In this document: positions 31,642 through 43,455 of the stretch, in pieces
Layout of the letters: every line of letters begins with the position of its first letter
Position numbering within the stretch: the first letter of the stretch is position 1
From: Symbiodinium kawagutii
Taxonomy: Eukaryota; Sar; Dinophyceae; Suessiales; Symbiodiniaceae
Length of the DNA: 64,000 nucleotides
Assembly: GCA_009767595.1 (NCBI GenBank)
Contig: VSDK01010086.1
Span: 1-64,000 of the forward strand
Direction of reading: 5' to 3'
Notes under the pieces: model-generated
The model's database searches: none
The model's input: the letters and a program-made list of their open reading frames with translations, nothing else
Told to the model about the DNA's origin: nothing
Made by a program: the position numbers and the translations under genes

Positions 31642-31723
31642 TAGAGACCTACGGCTGATAACCTGTATTTACAGGATACACAGCCAACACAAGCCTAAAA
31701 GCAAGCTGAGTATACCTTTTTCA

Positions 31724-31735
31724 CTTGAGCCAAAA
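31724..31735 (-). other. Possible relict of the dinoflagellate spliced leader
   Basis: The minus strand reads TTTTGGCTCAAG, identical to the 3' 12 nt of the 22-nt dinoflagellate spliced leader. Upstream bases do not match. It is in the sense orientation of, and 83 bp upstream of, the coiled-coil ORF. A chance match of 12 nt on either strand of 64 kb has an expectation near 0.008. Leader relicts in the genome are known to result from retroposition of trans-spliced mRNA. Confidence 0.5.
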
Positions 31736-31770
31736 GTAGTAGTATGCGATAGCTATGTACGGTGCATGGT

Positions 31771-31990
31771 TTATAATGTACAAGAAAACAGTCCTCGCCA
31801 AGGCCGGCTTCTGCGCAACATTGCTTGTCTCAAAGCTGAGTCATTGTCCATGTCGAGGAAGGTCTTCATCGCATCATACCTGATCTGCTCGATGGTTTGC
31901 ATGCGACGGCTCAAGGTCAGCTGTTGCATGGCCTCGGGGTTCTCGGTCTCACTGATCACAGAAGCAGGCAACCGAGGATTCTGCCCCAGT
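31771..31990 (-). pseudogene. Integrase C-terminal segment of the degraded copia element
   Basis: The peptide MQTIEQIRYDAMKTFLDMD, then SALRQAMLRRSRPWRG corresponds to the stretch ALRKALLSRSRPMRGPF of the intact element. It is in a third frame from the integrase core and ends at a TAA shortly after the point where homology stops. Confidence 0.8.
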
Positions 31991-33101
31991 ACCCATTGTG
32001 CCGGACTGGCACCTGCGCTCTCCTGGCAAGAGTGTTTTTCGCATGAACTGCCATTGTTGCAACCACATCCATGTCATCAGCTCCAATCACCCCGTGCTGA
32101 TGAACAAGTCGATTCAGCATTTCACGAGCGATATCACCGTGTCTTTCTCCTTTGCCGATTTGATAGTGAGAGTCAGGTGGAACGAACCTGATTTGTATTC
32201 CGCTTTGTGCCATGAGCTCTTCGAAGCCAAAGCTTTTCATGGCGCCTTCAGCATCGAGCAACAATGCCTCCGGCAACCCGAAATAGCGGAACCACCCCAC
32301 ACAAAGAGCTCTATTGATATGTTGGGCTTCTCGACTAGGAAGCAAAGTGAGCACTTGGTAGGTCGTGGCGTCGTCCACCTGATTCAGAAACACAAAAGCC
32401 TCTCCCGTCATGTCCTTGGCAAAGAGCAAGTCCAGCATCACTCGTTCATTGAACCTGCGGGTGATAGGCATTGATTTGGTGGGTCGCTGCTGCTTGGGAG
32501 GCCGAAGTCGTTCACACACAGCACATTTCAAGGCACGTGCCCCCATCAAAGCCATAGGAGTTGCATTGGCTTGGGACAACTGTCGCACTAACGTGCTGTT
32601 GTGAGGGTGACCCAAGTTACTATGGATACGTTTCAGAACAGAACGCATCCACCTGGGAAGCTGATCTTCGCTCACACCTGGAAAAGTGATGTCACGGGCT
32701 CCAGGTTCCCAATCAGCCATGGTCTGTTCTGGCTGAACTGCTGGTTCTGTGGTGCTTGGTGCTGCTATTGCCTTCCTCTGACCGGCTGTGACGACTTCCA
32801 CAGGCTTGCCATAGATAAAGATTGCCACTCGAACAGGCCGGTCGAACTTGGTGGAAGGGCTGGTCACCTCTGCCAGTGCCTGAGATTCAACACGGCTGCA
32901 CGATGAGTGATATCTGGGGTTTCCAGCATTCGTCTCGCAGGTAGTCGTCGAACTTTGGGAGTCCGGTAAATCTGAGCATAGGCTAAATGCCAAGGAACCA
33001 AGGCCTTCAGCTGCTCCAGGTAGGCTGAGGGCTTGATCTCGGCTGAGAGAGAAGTCCTTCCTTCCAAACGCTCCACGGCCTCTTTCAACAGAGGTCTCCA
33101 A
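31956..33101 (-). pseudogene. Copia integrase core of the degraded element
   Basis: In this frame H160 and H165 with C193 and C196 make the zinc-binding HHCC domain. D224 (VMLDLLFAKD), D283 (LLLDAEGAM) and E319 (GKGERHGD) form the DDE triad. Roughly the first 73 residues overlap the methyltransferase ORF in another frame and are probably not coding. The true join is near 32,880. At the other end the frame changes after KNTLARRAQ near 32,000. All catalytic residues are intact, so the damage is in the frame only. Confidence 0.85.
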
Positions 33102-34015
33102 GCCTCCTCATCCTGCTGCAAGTCCAAGTAGCCAGGTGAAGGCGTAGTTCCCGAAGCTGAACTAGGTTCGGCCGAATCAACCGGGAAGTTCACAAAGTCG
33201 TTGTCAAAGGAACTCGAAGTTGCCAGCACGAAACGTTCATCACCTTGATCGTGGAGCACGGTGATCAAACTGGAAATCAAAGAGCGAGCCAGCTTCCTGG
33301 TGTAGATGGCAGCTAACTGAGAATTGCCACTCATGCATTCCTCATGGTCGTGATCCCCTTTGCACTTCTGTGTCACACTAGCCAAGAGAGCTGGGTGATT
33401 TGACAACCAGCCTGTTGGCTTCTTCATCAAGCCACCATGCTTGCCTCTAAGTCCATAGGCGCACATGTGGCCAAAGTCATAGGACAAATCCAGGTCCTGC
33501 ATCAGCTTCACGATGGCAGCCTGATTCCAAAAGGCACCACCGTGGGGATTCTCAAGGAGAAAGTAACGACCATCTGCCACGATCGCTCGAATGTGGTCTG
33601 CCACCTCGCTCACAGTCAATTGCGCTGCATCACGAAGTTGCTGGAGCTCCCCTGGTCTCCAGTAATAGTTCAAATTTGTCAAAGGTGACCAAAGTTTGCA
33701 CTCAGGCTCGATAAGAGTGTGAAAGGGCGACCACTCTCGAAGCAAAGATCGCAACCAAGCATGGTCAGCATGAGTCTCAAGCTTGATGCCGTGGATCTTG
33801 TCGATGGGCTGCAAGGCACGTAGTCCACATTCAAGAGCACGAGCAGTGACATTGGCATGGCCACCGTAGATCTCCACAAGATCAACTTTATGTCGACGAA
33901 GTCGGCGGTTGTTGTGAAGAATGTTGTGGTAGACAGTATGTTCTGTCATCCAAATCCGTTGAAGTGCTTTTGCTGCACCCAACAGGCGCTTCTGTCTGCC
34001 AGGCTTCAAGAACAT
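32864..34015 (-). pseudogene. Methyltransferase-like domain of the degraded copia element, 383 residues
   Basis: DLVEIYGGHANVT (E48) resembles motif I of C5 methyltransferases. TLIEPECKLWSPLTNLN (C106) resembles motif IV with its Pro-x-Cys. YFLLENPHGG (E155) resembles motif VI. MCAYGLRGKHGG, then KKPTGWLSN resembles the region before motif VIII. The intact element shows the same series (EIYAG, PECAPWS, LEQP, MCAFGLK). Sequence between motifs is strongly diverged, so the shared motifs reflect constraint rather than recent copying. The frame is uninterrupted over the whole domain although the flanking parts are frameshifted. Confidence 0.75.
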
Positions 34016-34071
34016 GAACTGTTAATCCTCGAAGGTCAAAGGGGCATCGGCTGATCCTTGAAGTTCTGGAG

Positions 34072-34860
34072 TTAGAACTCGTCGTCCAGAGGCTGCTCCA
34101 AGTTCTCCACCTCCTCGTCGGCTGGATCCAGATGCCAGTCGTAGTTCTGCATGTCCCCTTCGAAGGCGTTCATCTGATTCTCGTTCGGGTTCTGAGCATC
34201 CCAGAAAGTCCAACTCCTTTGGGAAGAAGTTTCCATGGCCGTTGCTTGGTGTTGTTGCTCCTCCAAGGCTTGCTGCACCCGAGTTCGCACTTGTTCTTCC
34301 ACTTGGCGAAGCATCATGGGTGTCAGACTGGAGTTCTGAGATGGTCGTGGTTCCAAGGAAAAGTCCTGAAAGGAATGCGAAGAAGGTGCCCAGCCAGAAG
34401 ACGATGCTTTTGAGGTGGCTGAAGTTTTTGCCTTGCCCTTTGGTGTTGCCTTTGAAACCCCGAGTGGAGTCTTTGCTTGTGGTGAAGCTTTGGGTGCCAC
34501 TGGTCGAAGTTGTCCTTGTTGAAGGACTGCCCTGTACCCGCAAACATCGCATATGCGGATCGAGTGACCTGCTGCTCCGTAGCTTCGTAGCCCTTGAGGA
34601 TGATTGCATGAGTCCGGGGTCTTGACATACTCCAACTGGTTCAAAGAGGCTTGAACCGTCATGGCGGCCATGGTTGACTGCATCGTTGTCGCTGTGCTTG
34701 GCACCAGAAAACCCCTCAAGATTCTGTCCCTCAAGTTGCTGCGAAGAGAGGTGGCTGCATACAGAAGGACCGAGTGGCACACGTTCTGGATCAAGGTGAA
34801 GAGGTTCACCAGGACTCGTCTCCAACGCTTCAGCCATGTCGGAGGAGCACGGTTGAACAT
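34072..34860 (-). pseudogene. Linker region of the degraded element with a CxxC motif
   Basis: This frame contains GLRSYGAAGHSIRICDVCGY, then a Pro/Lys/Ser linker and an acidic end. It is likelier to be coding than the competing long frame because the CDVC pair and helix RQVEEQVRTRVQQALEEQQ look natural. It joins the protease and methyltransferase-like parts. Confidence 0.6.
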
Positions 34861-35950
34861 TGCCCGGTGGAAGAGCTGCGGGATGTTTTGCTGTGGGAAG
34901 TGCTTGAGCCTGAATGGTCATCGCTGAGGGAGCCCAAACATCTGGAAGGTTGTCCAACTCCACTGGCATGTTACAAGGCCATTCTGGCATTGATGCTGGC
35001 CATTCGTCCACTCTCACAGCTAGATGACCACAACTGCTCAAGTACAAAGGAGAAGTTGTTTGCAAAGCACGGTAATGCATCTGTCCCGCTGCAATGTCAG
35101 GAATGGCATCCAATGTAGTCATGGTTTGTCTTGACATCAGTGCAGGAGCATCCGCATCAACACATGAAAAGAACATGACAACGAAGTGGTTCCCAATGCC
35201 AACAGGGTATGCATGCCTTTCATATGACATGGAACTTGCACTGGGTCCAAAACGAAACTGGCATCTTTCTGCGAAAGTGAGTCGAGGCAAATCCACTTGT
35301 TCGCAATGGGCCTTGTGCCAAAGCTTTCCGGCTACCTGTCTCTGACAACCGGTGTCCACGATGACCAAGCAAGGCTCCTGGGTGTACTGCATCAACAGTT
35401 GAGGCACGCGATACAGTGGTTGCTCATTGACCGCAGCATCGTTGGCCATCACCATCAAAGTGGAAGCATCATCATGGTACGTTAGCTCAGGCATAGACTT
35501 CTGCTTCCGCAAAGACACCATGGCAAAACTACCGCGCAAGGAACGCCGGCTAACTGGGGAAGCCGATCTACCGGCTGGTTGGTTAGGGTTAGTGCTAGGT
35601 ATCTGTCTTTCTTGGAGTTCTTGGGTCTCCTCCACTTTTTGTTTCGAACTTGCAGGCCATCCTACTCTTCTTGAGGCCCTGAGGTCCTCTCCCTGATATT
35701 GGCCCTTGCTTTCCTGCAAGCCCGCATCAACATCTTGAATCCGTTCTTTTGGTTTCAACTGGGCTCTTGAGGTTCTCAGGTCCTCTCCCTGATATTCTTC
35801 CCGTTCATGTGTGTGTGCTGCTGCAAGAGTGAAACCGAAACATGGCTGCCTTCGGCAGGAAAAGAAGAAACAGCGACACCGTGGGAAATACCTTGTCCTG
35901 CCTGTTGAACATCGAGGGTGTCTTGAAACATCGGCTGAACTGCTTGCCAC
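34860..35950 (-). pseudogene. Aspartic protease region of the degraded copia element
   Basis: EPCLVIVDTGCQRQVAGKLW carries the retropepsin Asp-Thr-Gly (D199 counted from 35,950), where copia normally has DTGA/S. The N-terminal part includes two copies of EYQGEDLR/QYQGEDLR from a short direct repeat (GGTCCTCTCCCTGATATT at about 35,682 and 35,779 on the plus strand). The frame differs from gag by +1. The track of this frame continues beyond 34,860, but the linker is better read in the next frame. Confidence 0.7.
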
Positions 35951-37803
35951 TCCAAAGTATCAGCGAGGTTGAAATCATGGTCATCATCATCAACAGAAGA
36001 ACCAACAGCGTGATGGCACAAAGTTTCACGTGAGTCATCTACGTTGATTTCAACCCCCGGATTGCAAAGATCATGTGTCACATCACTGGCAAGCTGCTGG
36101 TCATGCAAATCATCCGGATTCAAATCACCAGCATCTGAATTGGGCCTCGAGCCGTACGCGCACATGATCTCGTGATACTCATCTGCAGAAAGACCATGTC
36201 GAGCCCACGGAGTTGGTGACTGTTCTTCATCAGATTCAACTTGAGCATTCACCATCCAGACAACTGAGCCCTCGCCGTCCAAGGTGGTTGTTGCCGAACA
36301 CACATGAGCTTGATGCAAAGTCACATTCGGACAATCTCGAAGCCAGTGGTCCGAAGCACCGCAACCCAAACAAACACTTGCTTCCAACCGTTGTCTTTGT
36401 AGAGGAGTCATCTGACTACTTCCCCTATGGTTCCCAGAACTACCATGACCTTTACCAACCATAGCCTTCTTCCCAGACCCTTTTGGTGCGGTCTTGGTTT
36501 TCCCCTTTGACGGATTGCCATGAGATGGTGTTTGAAAACTGACACGTTTCCCACTTCCCTTGTCCTTGCTCTTCGACTTGCCGCCAGTGGAAGGTGACTT
36601 GCCCTTGCCCTTCGCAGCGGCGCTCGTGTAGTAGCCGCGGGACTGGACGGAGGCTGCCAACTTCCGACTCGTGGCGGTCAAAGCTTGATGATCTCCTCCA
36701 TCAGGTGGCGCATCTGCATCTTTGTCACCAGGATCGTCATTGTCCGGGTCTTGCTCTTCAGGATCTTCCTCATCCCAAGGGTATTCCTGACCATCATCGT
36801 CAGGAAACACTTCTGGTTGCCAAGGTTCCGTCCAAGTNNNNNNNNNNGGCCTCGGCATTCTCCTGTCCTCTTCGTCGCCGTCATCTCCAATGGGAGCAAA
36901 GTGCGTTTGCCAAGATCTCCACTTCGAGGATGTAGACGAACGAGAAGAACCTTTGCTAGAAAAAGATCCTCGAGATGAACCTTTCGTTGACCGAGACAAG
37001 GAGGTGCCCAGAGTTGGATGACGAGCCAAACCTGTCAGAGTCAGTCCTGGAGGATATTGAACCCGGATTGCATCCACCAGTGCCTGAAAGTCATATTTGT
37101 TGCCTGCTGCCAGCAACAGTTGACTGGTAGCTCTCTCATCCAATTTGAGGCCGTCTAACAGTTTCACTGCTCTTGTTTCACTGGGATACTGAGGAATCTT
37201 GGCATCTTGAAGTTTACGTTCCATGAGCCGAAACCTTCTGACGAAGGCTGTCACTGTCTCGCCCTGAAGGCGAACCAAGGATTCAAATTCTCTAATCAGG
37301 CCACCTTTCCTAAACACCTCTTTCTCACCAAAACTCACTCCCAGGTCCTTGAGAAGAATGGCAATGCCGTCCTGCTTGTTGTAACGGTCATCGTCAATCT
37401 CTTCCAGCTCCAAGGCCGCATCGCCCGTGAGGGCATCCAGAGCACGAAGGGCTTGTTCATTTGCTGGGAGGTACTCCTTGGTGATCGTAGTCCATCTTTT
37501 CAGAGCTCGAGCATAGTGGCGAAGACAGAAGGGATCTGTCTCCACATCGCCCGAAAACGGGGGTGGTGGAGGAATGTGGCCTGACCTCCACTTCTTCGAT
37601 GAATTGCCGGATCCGCGAACACCTCGACGTCGACGAGATGAAGTCGCAGAACTCACATGGGGCTCCAAAGACTGAGCGTCACGTTGATCTCCGAAGTCAT
37701 ACAGGATGGAGCCATTCTCACTTGGATCCGCGCCGGAAACATCGGCTGCCGGGTCCTCCTCAACCGCGCTCAGCTCGGAGTACAAATCTGGGTCAAACAT
37801 CAC
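35776..37803 (-). pseudogene. Gag region of the degraded copia element
   Basis: The frame starts MMFDPDLYSELSAVEED. Residues about 85-260 make the capsid-like domain (LRHYARALKRWTTITKEYLP and GETVTAFVRRFRLMERKLQ). A Lys/Gly/Ser-rich linker follows. The zinc knuckle CLGCGASDHWLRDC is at 478-491. An assembly gap of 10 N (36,838-36,847) cuts the coding sequence, so residues there are unknown and the frame across the gap is an assumption. Gag would bind the element RNA. Confidence 0.85.
36838..36847. other. Assembly gap of 10 N
   Basis: Ten unknown bases inside the gag region. The length is probably a placeholder. Confidence 0.99.
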
Positions 37804-37842
37804 GAGAAGCCGCTGGGAGTGCGCCGCAGTAGTGAGTTGCCT

Positions 37843-37855
37843 GCTAGCGCTACCA
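37843..37855 (-). other. Candidate primer binding site of the degraded element
   Basis: On the minus strand TGGTAGCGCTAGC lies about 40 bases upstream of the gag start. It shares TGGTAGCG with the primer site of the intact element. The adjoining upstream bases end TGTCA, which could close an LTR, but no second LTR is present to prove it. Confidence 0.4.
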
Positions 37856-37859
37856 ATGA

Positions 37860-39780
37860 CACTAAGGAGCCTGGAACGTCAACACACCGCAAGGGCGCAC
37901 CTTTTCCAGGTCGGCATGAACACTGTAGCTACATCCCACCCTAGGAACCAACACAGCGGTCAAATGCTAATCCTCAGGGAACATGCGTGGAATGGAATGA
38001 CACATTCTCATACTGACCTTTTGTGTGCGTCTGAGGACTTGACACAACGCAAGCACCGCAGCAACCCCGTGAGCCCTCAGGATGCTCAGGGTTTGCCTCT
38101 CCGGTCCTTCTGGTCTTCCGAAGCTCCGGACAACCACGGCAAACTTCCCAGTTTTAGCACCAGAGAGCACCTGCTTTGGGGAGATAGGATGGAAACAGTG
38201 TATAGCAGTGGTTGGGCAACAAACAACTCGCTCGTTGTCAACCTGCCAAACCGCTGTTTCCTTTTGGAACTGACACATGGACTGCAGTCTTGGCTATTTT
38301 TTTGATTTTATGTTTTCGACAGCATCGACTGTCTGGATCTGTCTGGTGTTATTACCTTGGAACGATAGCAACCAAGGTTGCTTCTGGAGATGCAGTCGAT
38401 CAAATATATCAAATGCTGGTCTTCCATGAGGAAGCAGAGCCCGGAAACAAACACAAGTGGTGTTGCTGGGCCTTTTGCTTTACAATTGGATCATTCAGTA
38501 CCAGTTAGTTGCAGCATTCGCAAAGCATGCCCTGGTGCTCCGAACGTGTCTCATTGCTTCACCCTGATGAAGTTGACTTCAAATGGAACCACTTCAGCAT
38601 GACAACTTGCTACGTCAGCTTCTCTCCGAGCCTTTCTCGCAAGGGTCAGCTGCCTGACCCTGGCCTTCAGCCCTGCAGACCGCAGAGCGTCCAGCCGCTT
38701 ACGGTGCTGGCTGCAGAGGCGGAGCCCGTCTCCAAGCGGGTCGCTGCCACCAGCGCAGCAGTTTTCAGTTTGGCACCGCCGTGCTCCGCCGTGAGCCATG
38801 CTTTGGCGCCGGGACTGCGGTGACGAAGTGTGAAGAGAGCACCATCCTCGATATGAAAACATGAAAAGTCCTTGAGTTCTCTTGGCCATGATGAGTTTAT
38901 GTCATGGAGACCATGTTCCAAGTGTCGCTACCTCTGAGCCCAAGAAGTCGAGCCGAGGAACTACAGTAAATCTCCGTTGGTCATTCCTTAAGGGGGTTAC
39001 TCAGTCCTTAAAAGAATATCATCCTGAAAACTTCCAAAAGCCTCCTCATCATTCCAAATACTTCCAAAAACTTCCCAATAGTTCCAAAAACTTCCAAATA
39101 CTTCCAAACCATGGCATGGAAAATATATAGATTGAAAGCATCGGGAAGTATACGGAGCAAAAGGAAGTACACGGTAGAAGCCAGGTGTGACCATCTTTAG
39201 GCGATACCCTCTCGCTAGCAAAAGCAAAACAAACTGGCAGCCTTTCAGTAGGTCAAACCTAAACACATAGTCATCTGAGCCATTGAAATATCATGAACCT
39301 TCCACCGTTCAGAAATTGGGCTGGTGCTGCACTGTGCGAATGTGTTTCTAAATGCCATTTGCGCGCACGATTGCGCTACATTCAAAAGGCTATATGAACT
39401 GGCCTGGTGCGTGAAGTACCTGTGAAAGTTCCGTGAAGCTGCAAGTTTACCCGTGAAGTTTGCGTGAAGTTGGGGGCCCCAAAATTTTAGGAAAACAGCG
39501 TTATGGTTTCTATACGTTTTGGGAGAAAACCATCTGGCCAACCCATCTTGCAGTCAAATTCAAATGAGCTTTGCGCAAACGTGGTCAAGGGAGAGGAAAA
39601 AAAGGTTTTAGCAAGTGATCCAAGCATGTTTTAGCTATTTGTCGAAAATTTATGATTAGATTAGATCGCAGCCGCAGCCAGGTCTACTTCGGAACCTCCT
39701 CCGCCTCAAGGCACTTTCGGGTGTTTTGGTCCAGCTGAGGGCTAGAGTACTGATTTCTGGCAAAAGGATAAGACCGGATA
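37860..39780. other. No gene recognised; possible solo LTR and short TTCCAAA repeats
   Basis: The part next to 37,860 may be the 5' LTR of the degraded element. At 39,020-39,110 the motif CTTCCAAA(A/T)AC recurs about seven times. Several open frames at 38,500-38,900 (one with a C...CC...LCSQHR pattern) are not convincing. Confidence 0.4.
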
Positions 39781-39822
39781 TCGATTGGCGTTAGACGGGT
39801 GTAGTCATGCATTTCTGATTGC

Positions 39823-40210
39823 AGGTGGGAAGGTGGAAGAATCAAAGCAGGGCCTCAAGCTTGAGGAAGAAGTTGCCACATTTCCAGACACAGTCCAGCA
39901 TCCTGCCCCGCACCGCCAGAACATCACACCTCCAGCACATCTATGGATTCCAAGCCAGCCGTGGAGTATGCATATATGAAGGTGGTTGGTCACAATGGCG
40001 TGAAGACCATGAGGATATGTGGGGTGAGGACGGCCACATTGGGACCACGGATGTGCACCAACGGCGTCGTGGCATCTTTTTTCAGCGCAGCCGTCGTGGC
40101 GTGGAGTGCTTGCGCAAGAACTGCGTCAGGCCGGGCTTGAGGTACTTTGACCTCAGCCACCAGGCCTTAAGCTTCCTCCAGCGCTCAAGGCCACTGACGC
40201 CGGCAGACCT
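39823..40210 (+). CDS. Possible plus-strand exons, unknown protein
   Basis: An acceptor ATTGCAG|GTGGGA is followed by an open stretch. One reading gives GGKVEESKQGLKLEEEVATF; the other, a 165-residue frame, gives REDHEDMWGEDGHIGTTDV, then KNCVRPGLRYFDLSHQALS. I cannot choose the frame. A CCTTTTATACCTTTTATA repeat follows at 40,230-40,300. Confidence 0.25.
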
Positions 40211-40599
40211 GCACAACGGGAAGGAAAGGTATACAAAGAGAAAGCTATATATTGCATACCTTTATAGCTTTGTATACCTTTTATACCTTTTATACCTTTA
40301 TAGCTATTTACAATAAACTACCTTTAATATAGATAGTAGATGATAGTAGTAGTTGTACATCTGCAGTTACACTGTTACACAGCTTCACCAAGTTGGACAG
40401 CTCGTTGCACTGCTTGGCACCCCCTTTCTTCACCTTGTGGAGCACCACTGGAGAATTTGGAGCTCCGCATCTCTCATCTGCCGTGCCCGCTGCCCTTGGT
40501 GCAAATGCGCAACACAGCACCATACGATCCACAACAATCCACAAATATAAGCATTGAATATACATTATCATATATTATGAATGTTATTAAGAACAATAT

Positions 40600-42830
40600 A
40601 TGCATTGGGTCTCAATTTGATGCCATGTTCTTCCCATACTTGTAATTCTTTCAAGTATGGTTGAACACGGTCCAATCTTATTCAACTTTATTCTAATAGA
40701 GTCAAGCTTTGCCTTAACACATTCTTACAGGCAAAGACCATCTATATACCTCTCAAGTAAAAACATTTTCTGGAGCAAATGTGTAACAAAGTCCGGCTCG
40801 AAGACTAAATTGATTGAATTAAATTAAAGGCTCGAATTTGGCAGTCTGGTTGGTGCCGCGCACTGAATTTTTGATGTCAGCTGGCCCTCGTTTATGCGGC
40901 CATTAAAAGAAAACATTTTGGCACCAAACATGGTGAAAAACATTTGGGGAGGTTGTGACTAAAGGCCAGTGAACTGGACCTCACATACCGCACATCGAGG
41001 GCTTCAACTGCCAACAATTGTTGTAATTTAGCAATTGTTGTCCTATGCTGTTTGCTGAAACAAGGGGGCTTCACAAGTAATGTGCTTTTAACGCGTTGTT
41101 TCGTAAGATGTTGGGTCAAATCAATGAAAATGGAGGATTGCACGGAAATTTGGGGCAACTAAGCCCGGCCAGTTGCTGGAACTTGTTTGGCAGAGGGCAA
41201 CCCATGGCAACTCTCCCTCTTTAGTTAGGCTATGGGTCTCTGCCGGGTTCATGTTTTACCTTCATCTCTCTTCACTGGCACCCCATGAAAATGGTTCATG
41301 TTCTTCATGTGACATGTCTTGACGCCTTTGAATTCTGCTGCCGTTGAATGTTGGAAGATGTTGGAAGCCGCCTTCAACTTCATTCGATTGTGACTATTAT
41401 ATGTGTTTCATACTGTGATGTTGGCAAATCAATTAAAAAATGATATGTATGTCATTGTATGATTTAAATACCTGTTCATTAGTCAAATGATCATAGGAAT
41501 GGCGGAACAAAGAAACTCGAAACTTGGGGTGGGTTGTCTCAAACTGATGAACTGTTACCCCTGCATTGATATCATCACAACTTGTCACTTCTCGTTCATG
41601 AACCGAATATCTGCCTGAAAAAAAACAAACGAACGTTCGAAGAACAGAAGCCAATCAGTGTAATGAGTCATTATGAAATCGGAAAAAATGCGATGCCCTC
41701 TAGGCCAATCATTGCTAGAGGCGAAACGGTATTTTTCCCAAATTCGAAAAATTGCGAAAAAATGGCCGCGGTTGGTTTTAAGAGATTTGCATTGTATCAC
41801 CGTATCACCGATTGCTCGCATAGATAAAGCATGTGGCAAGAATATGTACGTTGGAAGAGATCTGAAAGCAAATAAAACGCCCGACGCATTCGACAAATGA
41901 CAAACATGTGACTTCAAATGTGTTCAAAAGCAATAAGAAACTATTGCACTTGCTTTTTGAATATCGCCAAAGTTGATGTCTTTGCTCCAAAGTCGACTCT
42001 GTAGATTGAACAGCAACTAAGAGATTGATTTGCAAATGGCCACATGAAGCAATATGCGTTTCTGTGAGGAAAATGAGAGCTTGCTGCTTCAAGAACAACA
42101 TACTCCTGGTGAAGACAATGCATATGAGTCAAGGTAAGATGATGCAACAACATTTGTTCACTATTCACAATTGTATAATATTGTACAATAATTAGATGAA
42201 AATACTATGACGACACAATAAACGTGATTCAAGAACTCCTGTCTACCAAATTGTATTAGAAGGTTTGACGGTAAAATTCCCTTCTATCGCTAGGACAATC
42301 ACGACATTTGAACATATTCGAACATATAAAACAAAATGTAGAAACCAACAATGTCAATATCAATCCAGTATATTTTTTACAAAAGCCATTAATTTGTTCT
42401 GCTTCCGTTGGCATTTCTTCTTGTTGATTGATGTCGTTTTGGCAGCAGGTGTCCAACCAGTTCCCCAGTCAGCTTATGGGTTGCTGCAATATTGACGTTG
42501 CAGAAAAACATCATGAGGCATGTAGCACAAACCGCATCATCAAAAATCAAAAACAAGTACGCCCCAACCACACCCAAAATGAAGAAGTTGATTTAACTTT
42601 AGCTCAAAAACACTGGCTCTGCGCAGGAATTTGAGCGTAGGGAAATCTCCAGCGTGGAGCAACGTCAGGGTTGCCGCGAAGGAGTATTGTTGCTTGCTCT
42701 GCATTGTTGCTTTCTGCGATTGGTGCTAAGCCCCATGCGAAAGTTGCCGAACGTAGTATTCATAAATGAATTGGCAATTCCATTGGCAATGTTAAACTGA
42801 GAAATCTCTGAAATCTTGGCTGGTTTGATG
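40600..42830. other. No gene recognised
   Basis: Open frames up to 110 residues occur on both strands, but none shows a motif, splice context or codon bias like the neighbours. AT-rich; lies in the strand-switch region. Confidence 0.5.
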
Positions 42831-42841
42831 ATGTTTGAGGT

Positions 42842-42945
42842 GTACCCTGGAAATCTTTTACCTACTATTTTGTAGGTAGAGAATTATTTACCTGGTAATT
42901 TCAGAAATACCTGGTATTTGCCAAAAAACCAGGTAACCTGCTTTT
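42842..42945. repeat. TACCTGGTAATT/TACCTGGTATTT cluster, copy 1
   Basis: TACCTGGTAATT at 42,889 and TACCTGGTATTT at 42,908 are followed by ACCAGGTAACCTG in the inverted sense. Similar clusters occur at 51.1 and 59.4 kb. Confidence 0.7.
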
Positions 42946-43455
42946 TGGCTTAAGATTGGGTATGAGAAGCAACTATGACCGAACATGATTAACTTCAGAT
43001 AGCTTCAACAAGGTGCTGGCTGGTATTAACATGAATTAAGTTCCAAGAAATCACCTCCTAATGACAAAGTGATCGCGATCTATGGGCTAACCGTGGCTTT
43101 AGAACCAAATAGACTAAGTCTCCATGTTCTTTGATCCAGCGGTTTGACCCCACCATGTTCCTTCGCCTGACCATGCTGCTGGACATCGCCATCTTTTTGG
43201 AGCTCGTGGCCAAAAGCCGGGTCTCCAAGCTGACAGGTGGCTTGGAATCCAGCCAATTTCAGCTGCTTGTGCACTTCATGCACGGATCAATCTAGGTACT
43301 CTTCGGATCTTAATAAAGTGAGAATTCATTTTGATGGTTTACAATGATGAATGATCGATATCTGGCATTGATTAAAACAAAGCACCACATGTTCCAAAAG
43401 AACATTTAGGCTCAGGTTGAACGATAGAAGCACTATCCAATTTGTCTTTTCAGCC

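Larger units (their letters stand above)
31771..37855 (-). mobile_element. Degraded copia-like element with methyltransferase-like domain, RT and 3' end missing
   Basis: Minus-strand fragments in copia order: gag, protease, a Cys-containing linker, methyltransferase-like domain, integrase and the integrase C-terminal segment. At least five frame changes are needed to read through. Homology stops near 31,775, within the region equivalent to SRPMRGPF of the intact element, so reverse transcriptase, RNase H and the 3' LTR are absent. The protein order and the extra domain equal those of the 20.5-29 kb element, but residues differ widely. It is therefore a separate lineage, not a broken copy. No flanking LTR pair was found. 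Confidence 0.85.

Noticed and set aside
38551-38889. 112-codon minus frame with a C...CC...LCSQHR pattern
   Set aside because: The cysteine spacing fits no zinc-finger type and the opposite strand is equally open.
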